Below, in pieces: positions 32,304 to 41,103 of a stretch of 42,927 bases of DNA. The stretch spans positions 1-42,927 of the forward strand of contig JADLEH010000104.1 of assembly GCA_020846255.1 (NCBI GenBank), written 5' to 3'. Both the position numbers and the translations under genes were made by a program. Origin of the DNA: Propionibacteriaceae bacterium (lineage in GTDB: Bacteria > Actinomycetota > Actinomycetes > Propionibacteriales > Propionibacteriaceae). The number at the start of each line of letters is the position of its first letter. Positions within the stretch are counted from its first letter, which is position 1. Below the pieces are notes generated by a model that was given only the letters and a program-made list of their open reading frames with translations, searched no databases and was not told where the DNA came from.

Positions 32304-33281
32304 TCAGTAGCCGATGGCGTTCAGGGTGGACCTGATGGCGGCGGCCGACTTGTTCAGCATGCCGATCTCGTGGGCGTCCATCGGGAACTCGAAGGTGCGC
32401 TGGATGCCGCCCGGGCCGACGAGGCTCGGGACGGAGAGGGCGACGCCGGAGACGCCGCGGTAGTCGGTGAGCACGCTCGAGAGCGGCCAGATCTTGCGCT
32501 GGTCGTTGAGGATCGCCTCGACGAGCCGGGCGCCGGCCAGGCCGATCGCGTAGTTGGTCGCACCCTTGCCCTCGATGATCGAGTAGGCGGCGTGGACGGT
32601 GTCGTGGGCGATCCCGGCCAGCGCCTCCTCGGTGAAGATGCGGCGGCCGTCGGGGTCCTGCCACTCCCGGATCGGGATCTGCGCGATCGAGGCTGACGAC
32701 CAGATCGGGAACTCGGTGTCGCCGTGCTCGCCGAACATCGCGGCGTGCACGTTCGACAGCGAGACGCCGGCACGCTGGGCGATCGCCCAGCGCAGCCTCG
32801 AGGTGTCCAGCAGGGTGCCGGTGGACAGCACCCGGTTCACCGGGAGGCCGCTGACCTTCTGCGCGACGACGGTGAGGACGTCGCAGGGGTTGGTCACCAG
32901 TACCAGGACGGCGTTCGGAGCCTGTTCGAGCAGGTCGGGGACCAGCTTCGTCATGATCCCGGCGTTGACCCCGGCGAGGTCGAGCCGGGTCTGGCCGGGC
33001 TTCTGGCGGGCACCGGCGGTGATGATGATCACCGAGGAGTCCTTGACAACGGAGATGTCGGCGCCGCCGGTGACCACGGAGGTGGGGGTGAACTGCGTGC
33101 CGTGGGCAAGGTCGTGCACCTCAGCTTCGACCTTCTTGGCGTCGATGTCGTAGAGGGCGATCTGGCGGGCCGAACCGCGGATCAGGGAGGCGTAGGCGAT
33201 CGAGGTTCCGACCGACCCGGCGCCGACGACGGACAGCTTCGAGTTGGCGAGATTGGCGTTTTCGACGGTGACTGAGGTCAT
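32304..33281 (-). CDS. ldh: L-lactate dehydrogenase (NAD-dependent)
   Basis: The 325-aa product (ATG 33281; the track's TTG 33287 adds two residues) has the Rossmann motif [14 protein letters not shown], the NAD-selective Asp at LYDID, the substrate loop [10 protein letters not shown] with catalytic and binding arginines, VTNPCDVLT and the active-site [12 protein letters not shown]. It interconverts pyruvate and L-lactate, regenerating NAD under fermentation. A TAGGCT -10 box lies 6 nt before ATG 33281, overlapping the TetR stop codon, so it can be transcribed leaderless and independently of tetR. Confidence 0.95.
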   Translation of the reverse strand: MTSVTVENANLANSKLSVVGAGSVGTSIAYASLIRGSARQIALYDIDAKKVEAEVHDLAHGTQFTPTSVVTGGADISVVKDSSVIIITAGARQKPGQTRLDLAGVNAGIMTKLVPDLLEQAPNAVLVLVTNPCDVLTVVAQKVSGLPVNRVLSTGTLLDTSRLRWAIAQRAGVSLSNVHAAMFGEHGDTEFPIWSSASIAQIPIREWQDPDGRRIFTEEALAGIAHDTVHAAYSIIEGKGATNYAIGLAGARLVEAILNDQRKIWPLSSVLTDYRGVSGVALSVPSLVGPGGIQRTFEFPMDAHEIGMLNKSAAAIRSTLNAIGY

Positions 33282-33287
33282 GGTCAA

Positions 33288-33293
33288 AGCCTA
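33288..33293 (-). promoter_or_regulatory. Leaderless-type -10 box of ldh
   Basis: TAGGCT on the minus strand stands 6 nt before ATG 33281 and shares bases with the stop codon of the upstream TetR gene. Confidence 0.45.
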
Positions 33294-33929
33294 TCCAGCC
33301 GGGCGTTCCTCGGTGACCAGCGACCGCAGCACCGCTGCCAGCTGCTGGCGCCGCGGGCCGTCGTCGGGTTCGAGGCCGTGCAGCAGCGCTGAACTGCCGC
33401 TGTGGGCATAAACGGCATGGAGCAGGTCGATCGCCTGTTCGATGGGCACGAGGAGCCGGGCCCCGACGCGCTCGACAGCACTCTGGAGCAGTTCGCCGAT
33501 CTGGACGATCATCTCGTCGTTCAGGTTGAGGAAGGCCGGCCGGATGGCGGGGTTCCGGATCGCGTAGAGCCGCAGCTCGAGACCGGTGACGAGGTCCTCT
33601 GTGGTTCGCGGCTGGACGGCCATGAAGACGCTCAGGGCCGAGTCGACGAGTTCCTCGATGCACGAGGCCCCCAGCACCCCCGAGCGCAGGGCCTCGACAG
33701 CCTGCTGCGTCGCCGACAACTCGCGGGCGGCCTGGCGGTTGAGCACGGCGAGGCAGAGTTCGTCCTTGTCGGCGAAGTTCGAGTAGAACGCGCCCCTGGT
33801 GAACTCGGCGCGCTCACAGATCTCCTCGACGCTGGCGCCGAGGACTCCCTTCGCCGCGAACAGCGCGACCGCCGCGTCCATCAGCTTCTCGCGGGTCTGC
33901 GTGCGCCGAGGCGTCAGCGTGTGGGCCAT
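33291..33929 (-). CDS. TetR-family transcriptional regulator
   Basis: The 212-aa protein has an N-terminal TetR helix-turn-helix (TREKLMDAAVALFAAKG, then EEICERAEFTRGAFYSNFADKDEL) and a helical ligand-binding C-terminal domain. GAAGGAG precedes the ATG. It is divergent from the MMPL/YhgE operon, and two overlapping 19-bp direct repeats in the intergenic region are the likely operators. It is thus the probable local repressor of the exporter and of itself. ldh follows 9 bp downstream and may be partly co-transcribed. Confidence 0.93.
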   Translation of the reverse strand: MAHTLTPRRTQTREKLMDAAVALFAAKGVLGASVEEICERAEFTRGAFYSNFADKDELCLAVLNRQAARELSATQQAVEALRSGVLGASCIEELVDSALSVFMAVQPRTTEDLVTGLELRLYAIRNPAIRPAFLNLNDEMIVQIGELLQSAVERVGARLLVPIEQAIDLLHAVYAHSGSSALLHGLEPDDGPRRQQLAAVLRSLVTEERPAG

Positions 33930-33946
33930 GGCGCCTCCTTCGGGTT

Positions 33947-33982
33947 GAATACGACTGTGTATTGAATACGATACTGTATCGA
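33947..33982. promoter_or_regulatory. Tandem predicted TetR operators
   Basis: Two 19-bp copies of GAATACGANNNTGTATNGA start at 33947 and 33964 and overlap by two bases (15 of 19 positions identical). The second contains the perfect palindrome CGATAC-T-GTATCG (33969-33981). They lie between the TetR start and the MMPL start and are conspicuously AT-richer than their surroundings, so they probably overlap the promoters. Confidence 0.68.
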
Positions 33983-34016
33983 GTCTTCCTCACCTGGCTT
34001 GGCCGAAAGGTTGCCC

Positions 34017-36713
34017 GTGTCTGCTTTCCTGTACCGAATCGGTCGAGCCTGCTACCGGGCCCGTGGCCGGGTGCTGGTCGCCTGGGCCGTGCTGCTGGTG
34101 GTGTTCGGTGGCCTGGCCGTGGCAGTGGGCGGCACCTTCGACGACGTCTTCGAGGTGCCCGGCGCCAGCTCCACGCAGGCGCTCAGCCAGCTCAAGGTCA
34201 CCTTCCCCGAGGCTGCGGACGCGTCCGCGACCGTCCTCATCAACGCACCTGTCGGCACCCGGCTCGAGGACGCGGACGTGCGGAGAGCCGTCACGGCCTG
34301 GGTGCAGCACGTCGAGCGGGTGCCCTTTGTGCGCGGCGTGATCGACCCCTACAACGAGAATGTGGACGGCCTGATCAGCTCCGACGGCGCCAGCGGCCGG
34401 GCGATGATCCGGGTGCAGGGCAGCGCTTCCACCATGACCGACGCCCAGCGTGAGGAACTCACCGAGGCCGCGGAGACACTCGAGGAGACGCTGCCCGGCT
34501 CGCAGGTACTGATCGGCGGCGAGATCTTCTCCATCCACGTGCCGCGCATCACCGTCGTCGAGGCGCTGGGCCTCGGGGTCGCGATCGTCGTGCTGGTGTT
34601 GACCCTCGGCTCGCTGGTCGCATCAATGATCCCGGTGGGCACGGCCATCGCCGGCGTGGGCATCGGCGTGCTGAGTGTGCAGATCGCCGCTGGCGTGATC
34701 TCGGTCAGCTCCACCACGCTGATGCTGGCGATCATGCTCGGCCTGGCGGTGGGCATCGACTACGCCCTGTTCATCATCTCCCGGCACCGCGACCAGCTGG
34801 CCACCGGCATGGAGCTCGAGGAGTCGGCGGCGCGGGCGGTGGGGACCGCGGGCTCTGCCGTCGTGTTCGCCGGCCTCACCGTGGTCATCGCCCTGGTCGG
34901 GCTGAGCATCGCCGGGCTGCCGTTCCTGACCGTGATGGGTGTCTTCGGAGCCCTCACCGTTGCGTTCGAGGTCATGCTGGCACTCACCCTGCTGCCGGCG
35001 CTGATGGGCTTCGCCGGTGAACGCCTTCGCCCCCGGCCTCGCAAGGTGCGTGCCGGCCGCGCCCCGAAGGCGCCCGGCGGGTTCAGCTTCGGTGCCTGGT
35101 GGGTGAAGCTGGTCACGGCCTGGCCCCTGGTCACGATCGTCATCGTCCTGGCCGGACTCGGCGGCCTCGCCTACCCGGCGAAGGACCTGCAGATGGCCCT
35201 GCCCACCTCCGGCCACTCGCTGCCCGGCACCCAGGACCGGGAGACCTTCGACGAGATCACGAAGAAGTTCGGCATCGGGTTCAACGGTCCGCTGATCATG
35301 ACCGTCGGCATCGTCGAGCTCGACGACCCGGTTGAGGCCCTTGACGGGATCAAGGCCGACGTCGAGGCGATGCCCGGCGTCCGGATGGTCGCCGCAGCCA
35401 CCCCGAACGCCAACGTCGACACCGGCATGGTGCAGATCATCCCGACCACCGGGCCCGACGACCCGGCCACCGCCGACCTGGTCGAACGCCTCCGCGAACG
35501 CCAGGACGAGTGGCAGCAGCGCTACGACGTGGTCACGGCTGTGACCGGCTTCACCGCCATCCAGATCGACGTGACCAACCAGCTCGAGGCCGCCCTGGTG
35601 CCGTTCGGCATCTTCGTCGTCGGGCTGTCGCTGGTGTTGCTGACCATCGTGTTCCGCTCGATCTGGGTGCCGCTCAAGGCGGCGCTGGGATACCTGCTGA
35701 GCGTGGCGGCAGCCTTCGGCGCCACGACCCTCGTGTTCAACCAGGGCTGGGCCAAGCAGGCGATCAACCTGCCCGAGACCGGCCCGGTGATCAGCTTCCT
35801 GCCGATCATCCTGATGGGCATCCTGTTCGGCCTCGCCATGGACTATGAGGTGTTCCTGGTCTCGCGGATGCGCGAGGAGTTCGTGCACGGCAACACCGAG
35901 CGCTCCGTCGAGGACGGTTTCGTCCACTCCGCGAAGGTCGTGGTTGCCGCCGGCCTGATCATGTTCGCGGTGTTCGCCTTCTTCGTGCCCAACGGAGAGG
36001 GCGCCATCAAGCCGATCGCCTTCAGCCTTGCCGTCGGGGTACTGCTGGACGCCTTCGTGGTGCGGATGACCCTTGTGCCAGCCGTGATGAAGCTGCTGGG
36101 CCGGCACGCCTGGTGGCTGCCCAGGTGGCTGGACGCCCGGCTGCCCGCCCTTGACATCGAGGGCGAAGCGCTCACCCGCCAGGTGCACCTGGCCGACTGG
36201 CCGGCGCCCGGGGACACGTCGGCGATCGTCGCTGCGGGCCTCACCGCTACCGCGGCCGGCCGGACCGTGTTCAGTGGGATCGACCTCAGCGTCCGGCCCG
36301 GTGAGGTGCTGGTCATCGAGGGTGAGCACGCCCAGCGCCGGGCCCTGCTGCTCGCCCTTGCCGGCCGGCTGAAACTCACCGATGGCAGGCTGAAGGTGCT
36401 CGGCCGGGTCCTCCCGGAGGAGGCCCCGGTCGTCCGCGGGCTCGCCCCGGTGCTCGGCCCGTCGGTGGCCCACTTCGGCCGCGTCCTGAGCCGGCAGCGC
36501 GGCGGGCTGGTCTGCGTCGACCGCGCGGACGAGCTCGGCGACGTCCAGGACCGCTCGCTGCGCCGTGCCCTCGGCGAACCCGCCGACCCAGACAACCCGA
36601 TCACCTGGGTGCTCGGCGTCATGCCCGGCTCCGATCTCGAGGCCATGCTGCCGGTGCCCTACCAGGTGCTCCGGCTGCCCTCGCACCTCGTTCTGGAAGG
36701 AGCGACCCGATGA
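34017..36713 (+). CDS. MMPL/RND-type transporter fused to a degenerate ABC ATPase-like domain
   Basis: GTG 34017 behind GAAAGG gives 898 aa. Residues 1 to about 735 are a complete MMPL exporter with about twelve spans in two halves, each with a large external loop; the proton-relay-type motifs LGLAVGIDYALFIISR and FGLAMDYEVFLVSRMREE are present. Residues from about 737 to 895 resemble an ABC nucleotide-binding domain (AAGLTATAAGRTVFSGIDLSV). Its Walker A is ruined (GEHAQRRAL for GxxGxGKST), the Walker B Glu is Arg (VCVDRADEL), and no LSGGQ is found. The tail may be structural or regulatory. The next gene overlaps by four bases. Substrates may be lipids or drugs. Confidence 0.9.
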   Translation: MSAFLYRIGRACYRARGRVLVAWAVLLVVFGGLAVAVGGTFDDVFEVPGASSTQALSQLKVTFPEAADASATVLINAPVGTRLEDADVRRAVTAWVQHVERVPFVRGVIDPYNENVDGLISSDGASGRAMIRVQGSASTMTDAQREELTEAAETLEETLPGSQVLIGGEIFSIHVPRITVVEALGLGVAIVVLVLTLGSLVASMIPVGTAIAGVGIGVLSVQIAAGVISVSSTTLMLAIMLGLAVGIDYALFIISRHRDQLATGMELEESAARAVGTAGSAVVFAGLTVVIALVGLSIAGLPFLTVMGVFGALTVAFEVMLALTLLPALMGFAGERLRPRPRKVRAGRAPKAPGGFSFGAWWVKLVTAWPLVTIVIVLAGLGGLAYPAKDLQMALPTSGHSLPGTQDRETFDEITKKFGIGFNGPLIMTVGIVELDDPVEALDGIKADVEAMPGVRMVAAATPNANVDTGMVQIIPTTGPDDPATADLVERLRERQDEWQQRYDVVTAVTGFTAIQIDVTNQLEAALVPFGIFVVGLSLVLLTIVFRSIWVPLKAALGYLLSVAAAFGATTLVFNQGWAKQAINLPETGPVISFLPIILMGILFGLAMDYEVFLVSRMREEFVHGNTERSVEDGFVHSAKVVVAAGLIMFAVFAFFVPNGEGAIKPIAFSLAVGVLLDAFVVRMTLVPAVMKLLGRHAWWLPRWLDARLPALDIEGEALTRQVHLADWPAPGDTSAIVAAGLTATAAGRTVFSGIDLSVRPGEVLVIEGEHAQRRALLLALAGRLKLTDGRLKVLGRVLPEEAPVVRGLAPVLGPSVAHFGRVLSRQRGGLVCVDRADELGDVQDRSLRRALGEPADPDNPITWVLGVMPGSDLEAMLPVPYQVLRLPSHLVLEGATR

Positions 36714-38737
36714 ACGTCGAGCACGTCAACTCCACTCCCGCCCGCTGGTACACCCTGCTGGGCCTGCTGCTGGTGCCGCTGCTCGTCGCCGGCGGCTTCC
36801 TGCTTGCCGGCGTGAACGCCGACACGCGGACGCACACCGTGAAGGCTGCCGTGGTCAACCTCGACGAGCCGGTGACCATCGAGGGCCAGTACACCCCGCT
36901 CGGCCGCCAGTTGACCGCCAACCTGGTCGACTCCGATCGCCAGGAGAACCTCACCTGGGTGCTCGAGAACGAGGAGGACGCCCGCGCCGGCCTTGCCACC
37001 GGCAGCTACGCAGCGATGGTCGTCATCCCGGAGAACTTCTCTGCCGCCGCCACCTCCTTCGCCAAGGAGGCGGACGAGGCGGAGCAGGCGACCATCCAGC
37101 TGCACACCTCCCCGGTGGCCGGGGTGGCTGACGCCACCTTGGGCAAGCTGGTGGCCAGCGAGGCCGCGATGATGCTGAACCAGACCCTCACCGAGGGCTA
37201 CCTCAAGCAGATCTACATCGGCTTCAACGACATGGGTGACCAGTTCGTCACCCTCGCTGACGGTTCCGGGGAGCTGGCGGACGGGGCCGAGGACCTCGCG
37301 AGCGGGCTTCGGGAAGCCAACGCCGGGGCATACCAGTTGGCAGACGGCACCCGGCAGCTCGCCGACGGGCTCGGCACGCTGGCCGGCAAGACGAAGTCGC
37401 TGCCCAAGGACGTCCGCAAGCTGGCAAACGGCACTGGGGACTACGTGCAGGGGGTGAACCAGCTGGTGACCCAGTCGGCCGAGGGCCAACAGACGCTGAT
37501 CGCGACCGTCAGGCAGTTCGAGGGCGGCGCGGGCCAGATGGCTGCCCAGTTCGGCGACCTGGGCTCCAACACCCAGCTCGTCCAGGGCGCGACCGCGGCC
37601 GCCGAGGGTGCAGCCGGCCAGGTCCCCTGCCCCGACTTCGGCGATCCCGTCACCCAGGCAGCGATGTGCCAGGCGTTCAAGGCCGGGCTGGCCGGCGGCG
37701 CGCAGGTGGGGGCGAGTGTCGGCATCGGGGCGGCCGGCGCGGCCGCCGAGCAGGGCACCCTCCAGTTCCAGGACGGCCTCACCCAGTTCCGCGCGGGCCT
37801 GGAGGCCGCGGCGACGGACAAGGACACAGCGGCCCAGCTCAAGCAGCTCGTCGCCGGGGGCAACAAGCTGGCCGACGGCACAGACGAGCTCGCCGACGGC
37901 ATGCCCGCCCTTGTGGACGGGATCGCGAAGGTGGCCGACGGCTCTGCCGGGCTGGCCACCGGGATGACGCAGTTCAGCGACGGCCTGAATGACGCCGCCG
38001 GTGGCAGCTCCCAGCTGGCCGACGGGATGCGCAAGCTCGCCGACGGCATCGCCGAGGGCAAGGACAAGCTGCCGAGCTACTCCAGGTCCGACCGGGAGAG
38101 CCTTGCCACAGTGGTGGCCGCCCCGATCGACACCGGCGCCCTCCAGGGGCTCGCCGATCCCGACCTGGGCTGGATCAGCCTGGTCCTGGTCCTTGCCCTC
38201 TGGCTGGGTGCACTTGCGACCTATGCCGTGGTCAAGGCGATCGGCTCCGGGTTGCTCAGTTCTGCCGAACCGACGGCGCTGCTGATCGCACGCTCGTTGC
38301 TGCCGGGGGTGGTCGTGGTCGGCGCCCAGGCGCTCGTTGTGGCCGGCCTCGGCCAGTTCGGGCTCGACCTGACAGCGCAGAAGTGGTTCGCGGTCGCCGG
38401 CGTGCTGCTGGTCGCCGGGATCACCTTCGTCGTGATCAACCACGCCCTGGTCGCCTGGCTGGGCGGTATCGGCCGGGTGGTCTCGGTGCTCCTCGCCGTG
38501 CTCACCGCGGCGGCTGCGCTGATCGGGACGGCGCCGGGAGTCTTCGCCGCGCTGCGCCCGTTCTCGCCGCTCACCCCGGCGCTGGACGCAGTGCGGGCCA
38601 TCGTGACCGAGTCGGCCGGGGCCACCACCTCGACCCTGACTTTGGTCGGCTGGCTACTGCTGGCGCTACTGGCCAGCTCGATCGCCGTCGCCCGCCGCCG
38701 GACGACGACGCTGACCGCAGTCCTTGCCGCCGCCTGA
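36710..38737 (+). CDS. YhgE/Pip-family membrane protein (ABC-2 permease-like)
   Basis: The 675-aa protein has one N-terminal span (WYTLLGLLLVPLLVAGGFLL), a long extracellular region of about 450 residues and about five C-terminal spans, as in YhgE/Pip proteins. The external region carries repeated LADG-type heptads (for example QLADGTRQLADGL, KLADGTDELADGM), typical of the family's coiled-coil-like stalk, plus a Cys pair in PCPDFGDPVTQAAMC. It overlaps the MMPL gene by ATGA and is co-regulated by TetR. It may form an envelope-spanning complex with the MMPL-pseudoABC protein; this is inference. Confidence 0.88.
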   Translation: MNVEHVNSTPARWYTLLGLLLVPLLVAGGFLLAGVNADTRTHTVKAAVVNLDEPVTIEGQYTPLGRQLTANLVDSDRQENLTWVLENEEDARAGLATGSYAAMVVIPENFSAAATSFAKEADEAEQATIQLHTSPVAGVADATLGKLVASEAAMMLNQTLTEGYLKQIYIGFNDMGDQFVTLADGSGELADGAEDLASGLREANAGAYQLADGTRQLADGLGTLAGKTKSLPKDVRKLANGTGDYVQGVNQLVTQSAEGQQTLIATVRQFEGGAGQMAAQFGDLGSNTQLVQGATAAAEGAAGQVPCPDFGDPVTQAAMCQAFKAGLAGGAQVGASVGIGAAGAAAEQGTLQFQDGLTQFRAGLEAAATDKDTAAQLKQLVAGGNKLADGTDELADGMPALVDGIAKVADGSAGLATGMTQFSDGLNDAAGGSSQLADGMRKLADGIAEGKDKLPSYSRSDRESLATVVAAPIDTGALQGLADPDLGWISLVLVLALWLGALATYAVVKAIGSGLLSSAEPTALLIARSLLPGVVVVGAQALVVAGLGQFGLDLTAQKWFAVAGVLLVAGITFVVINHALVAWLGGIGRVVSVLLAVLTAAAALIGTAPGVFAALRPFSPLTPALDAVRAIVTESAGATTSTLTLVGWLLLALLASSIAVARRRTTTLTAVLAAA

Positions 38738-38775
38738 CCCAACCGACGACCACAGCTCGCCGCGGGTTCTCTGGC

Positions 38776-39651
38776 CTAGCTGGCCTGGGCGTGGCCGCCG
38801 TCGGCCGCGTCCGGCCGGCTGTCGGTTTGCGGCATCGGGTCGGGCGGCAGCAGCGGCGGCCGGGGCTCATCGTTGGTCGAGTACTCGAGCTCAGCCGACT
38901 GGTCGGCAGCCAGCTGGGCCTGGGCTGCTGCTGCCCGGAGTGCGACCGCCCGGGCGAAGTCGGCCTGGGTCGGCATGCCGTAGGCGCGGGCGGTGGTGTC
39001 GTGCATCTCGACGACGTAGCGGTGCAGGCGCTCGGAGAACTGGTGCGCGATCTCCCCGGGCGCTGCCCGGAGCGGACGGCCGAAGACCACGTGCACGTGG
39101 GGGCGCCCCGGCACGGGCACCGTGGCCCCGTAGGGCATCGCGGCGTACGCGCCGACCAGGGCGATCGGCAGCACCGGCACGTTGCGGGAGATGCTGAGGG
39201 CAGCGGCGCCGGGCTTGAAACTCGCCATCGCCCCGGTGCGCGACCGGGTGCCCTCTGGGAACAGCAGCAGCGGGATGCCCTCGTTGAGCAGGACGCCGGC
39301 CATGCCGCGGCGGCCGCGCAGCCCCTGCCGCTCGACCGGGAACGAGTTGAAGAACAGGGCCGTGGGCAACGCCTTGTACCAGGAGTCGAAGAAGTAGTCC
39401 GAGGCAGCCCCGGCAGCGAGGTTCTTCGACAGCCGGCGCGGCAGCGAGCCGTAGATCAGCGGCGCGTCGAGGTGGCTGGAGTGGTTGGCGACCACGACGT
39501 ACGGCGGCTTCAGGCCGTCGAGGTTTCGCATCCCGTGGGTGTGCACGCTCAACGCGGACCAGATGTACGGCTTCATGACCAGGTGCTGCGCGACCAGGCG
39601 TGCCGCCGCCGGTCCGGCGGCCGAATACCTGCTCGTTCCCGGCTCAGTCAC
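38776..39651 (-). CDS. PlsC-type 1-acylglycerol-3-phosphate acyltransferase-like protein
   Basis: The 291-aa product starts at GTG behind GGAGAGGA. The acyltransferase motifs are intact: NHSSHLD (His57, Asp62; NHx4D) and LFPEGTRSRTG (FPEGTRS), followed by VPVLPIALVGAY. It acylates lysophosphatidate or a related acceptor at the membrane in phospholipid or triacylglycerol synthesis. The C-terminal about 60 residues are Ala-, Gln- and Pro-rich, an extension beyond the core. It is convergent with the YhgE gene. Confidence 0.9.
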   Translation of the reverse strand: MTEPGTSRYSAAGPAAARLVAQHLVMKPYIWSALSVHTHGMRNLDGLKPPYVVVANHSSHLDAPLIYGSLPRRLSKNLAAGAASDYFFDSWYKALPTALFFNSFPVERQGLRGRRGMAGVLLNEGIPLLLFPEGTRSRTGAMASFKPGAAALSISRNVPVLPIALVGAYAAMPYGATVPVPGRPHVHVVFGRPLRAAPGEIAHQFSERLHRYVVEMHDTTARAYGMPTQADFARAVALRAAAAQAQLAADQSAELEYSTNDEPRPPLLPPDPMPQTDSRPDAADGGHAQAS

Positions 39652-39764
39652 CCGAGTCCTCTCCGTTGGCTCCGTCCGCCATTGTGACGCACCTTGGCCG
39701 GAACGGGGACTACTCGCCGGTCTTGGTCAGGATTCGGGCGGCTCCGCCGGACGTGGTTGCGGAC

Positions 39765-40403
39765 TCAGGCGGAGAGCAGTTCGGCACTCCTGGCGAGCCG
39801 GCGGAGGGCGTGGCTGCAGCGCCACCGGATGGCCTCGGGGGTGGCGCCGAGAACCGCTGCGGCCTGGCCGCTGGTGAGCCCGGCGACGTAGACGGTCCAT
39901 AGGGTGCGGTGGGTCCGTTCGTCGATCAGTCCGAGCCGGCGCGCGTCGGCCAGCACGGCAGCGGCCTCCGGCTCCGGCGGCGGTTCGGGGAGTGGCATCG
40001 CTGGAGCCGAAGCCGGATGCAGCCGCCGGCGCACCGTCCAGGCCAGGTTGGCGGCGATCGACCGGGGGCGCCGGTCGACGGGGTAGCCGACGATCGCCAA
40101 CCAGAGCTCGGACACCGCCTCGGGCAGCGTCCCGGGGCGGCCGGCGCACACCAGCACCAGCTTGCCGAGCATGGTCTGCAGCACCACCCGGTGTGCCAGG
40201 GGATCCTGGGCACCGAGCCGCAGCAGGGCTGCCAGCACCGGGTCGGGCCGGGCCCGGATCATGGCGAGGACACCACCCAGCTCGGTGGCGCCGGCCAGGG
40301 CCGGCTCCGCCAGCGCCCAGGCCTCGACCCTCGCTGTGGAGCCGGGCAACAGCGCTTGCCACTCACGGTTCAGCGCCACCAGCGCCGGTTCAGTTGCAGC
40401 CAT
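39765..40403 (-). CDS. Sigma-factor region-4-like DNA-binding protein
   Basis: The 212-aa product (ATG 40403; an upstream in-frame GTG at 40421 would add six residues, and neither has a strong ribosome site) has a helical N-terminal part and a C-terminal region resembling sigma-70 region 4: DERTHRTLWTVYVAGLTSGQAAAVLGATPEAIRWRCSHALRRL. The ...EAIRWRCSHALRRL end mirrors the recognition helix of ECF sigma factors. A clear region 2 is not seen, so this may be a standalone regulator rather than a functional sigma factor. No partner is evident nearby. Confidence 0.62.
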   Translation of the reverse strand: MAATEPALVALNREWQALLPGSTARVEAWALAEPALAGATELGGVLAMIRARPDPVLAALLRLGAQDPLAHRVVLQTMLGKLVLVCAGRPGTLPEAVSELWLAIVGYPVDRRPRSIAANLAWTVRRRLHPASAPAMPLPEPPPEPEAAAVLADARRLGLIDERTHRTLWTVYVAGLTSGQAAAVLGATPEAIRWRCSHALRRLARSAELLSA

Positions 40404-40605
40404 GGCAGGCACTCTCGCCACCCGATGTTGCCGGGGGTGTTGCCCGGCTCTGGTGCACTGTTGCCAACTGGGACCGGAATCGATTGCACGTTTCTAACAA
40501 TTCGGCATCGAAGACGTGGACATCGGTTTCGAAGGGGCGCGTTCTCCTACGATGGGAGCGTACTCATCAAGGGGGTTGACGGCCGATCCGTCATCTAGTT
40601 CGCCC

Positions 40606-40636
40606 AGGGGGACGCTCGGATATCCAGCGGCCCCCT
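40606..40636. terminator. Possible hairpin terminator after the 136-aa gene
   Basis: AGGGGG pairs with CCCCCT and CGCT with AGCG around a loop containing GATATC, about 45 nt past the stop of the minus-strand gene ending at 40681. The rest of the 277-bp gap 40404-40680 shows a TACGAT -10-like box (plus, about 40546-40551) but no convincing gene. Confidence 0.4.
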
Positions 40637-40680
40637 GGTGCCATTTCCGGACACCTCGGGTTCCGGCCCCCTCTTCCCGG

Positions 40681-41091
40681 TCAGTTGCCGGTGTAGCTCG
40701 CTTCGGCGCGAGCGAGGAAGTCGGCCAGGTCGCCGGTCTCACCGTCGCGGCCACCCCTTCCGATCACGAGGGTCGGCGCGCTCGGGCTCAGCTTCACCCC
40801 GGTGAACCGCGCCAGGGCAGAACCGGCTGTGACGAGCTGGAAGTAGGTGCCGTCGGGCCCGACAGCCAGGGTGCGGGCGCGGTTCAGGTACCAACCCAGC
40901 TTGTCGGAGCGCACCCGGGAACCGTTCAGCAAGGTTGCCTGCAATGGTTCGGGGGCCACTCCCAGCCCCTTCAGCCGGGCGACGAAGGCGTCCAGCTGGG
41001 CCTGGGCCGCCACGGCTTCGGCCTGGGCTGCGGCAGCGGCCAATTCGTGCCGTCGTCGGGCATCCGACTGGCGCTGGCTCTCCTCCGACAT
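40681..41091 (-). CDS. Conserved hypothetical protein (136 aa)
   Basis: The track's frame runs to 41217, but ATG 41091 is preferred because TACCCT lies 6 nt upstream, a leaderless arrangement. The N-terminal 45 residues form an Ala/Gln/Arg-rich helix, probably a coiled coil. The C-terminal about 85 residues look like a compact beta domain: NGSRVRSDKLGWYLN, RTLAVGPDGTYFQLVTAG, LVIGRGGRDGETGDLADFL. I do not recognise a named domain, but the pattern (GWYL...AVG.DG, GRGGRDGE) looks strongly conserved rather than random. No signal peptide. Function unknown. It is divergent from the LCP-like gene. Confidence 0.7.
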   Translation of the reverse strand: MSEESQRQSDARRRHELAAAAAQAEAVAAQAQLDAFVARLKGLGVAPEPLQATLLNGSRVRSDKLGWYLNRARTLAVGPDGTYFQLVTAGSALARFTGVKLSPSAPTLVIGRGGRDGETGDLADFLARAEASYTGN

Positions 41092-41103
41092 GAACTCAGG
41101 GTA
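41092..41103 (-). promoter_or_regulatory. Leaderless-type -10 box of the 136-aa protein gene
   Basis: TACCCT (41098-41103, minus) followed by GAGTTC stands 6 nt before ATG 41091. No ribosome-binding sequence intervenes. Confidence 0.45.

Noticed and set aside
34623-36686. 687-aa minus-strand ORF
   Set aside because: Composition is His/Gly/Arg/Asp-rich, as expected for antisense of a high-GC gene; the plus strand encodes an unmistakable MMPL protein.
40494-40754. 86-aa minus-strand ORF in the gap upstream of the sigma-like gene
   Set aside because: No ribosome site or leaderless box, overlaps the end of a better-supported gene, and composition is unconvincing.
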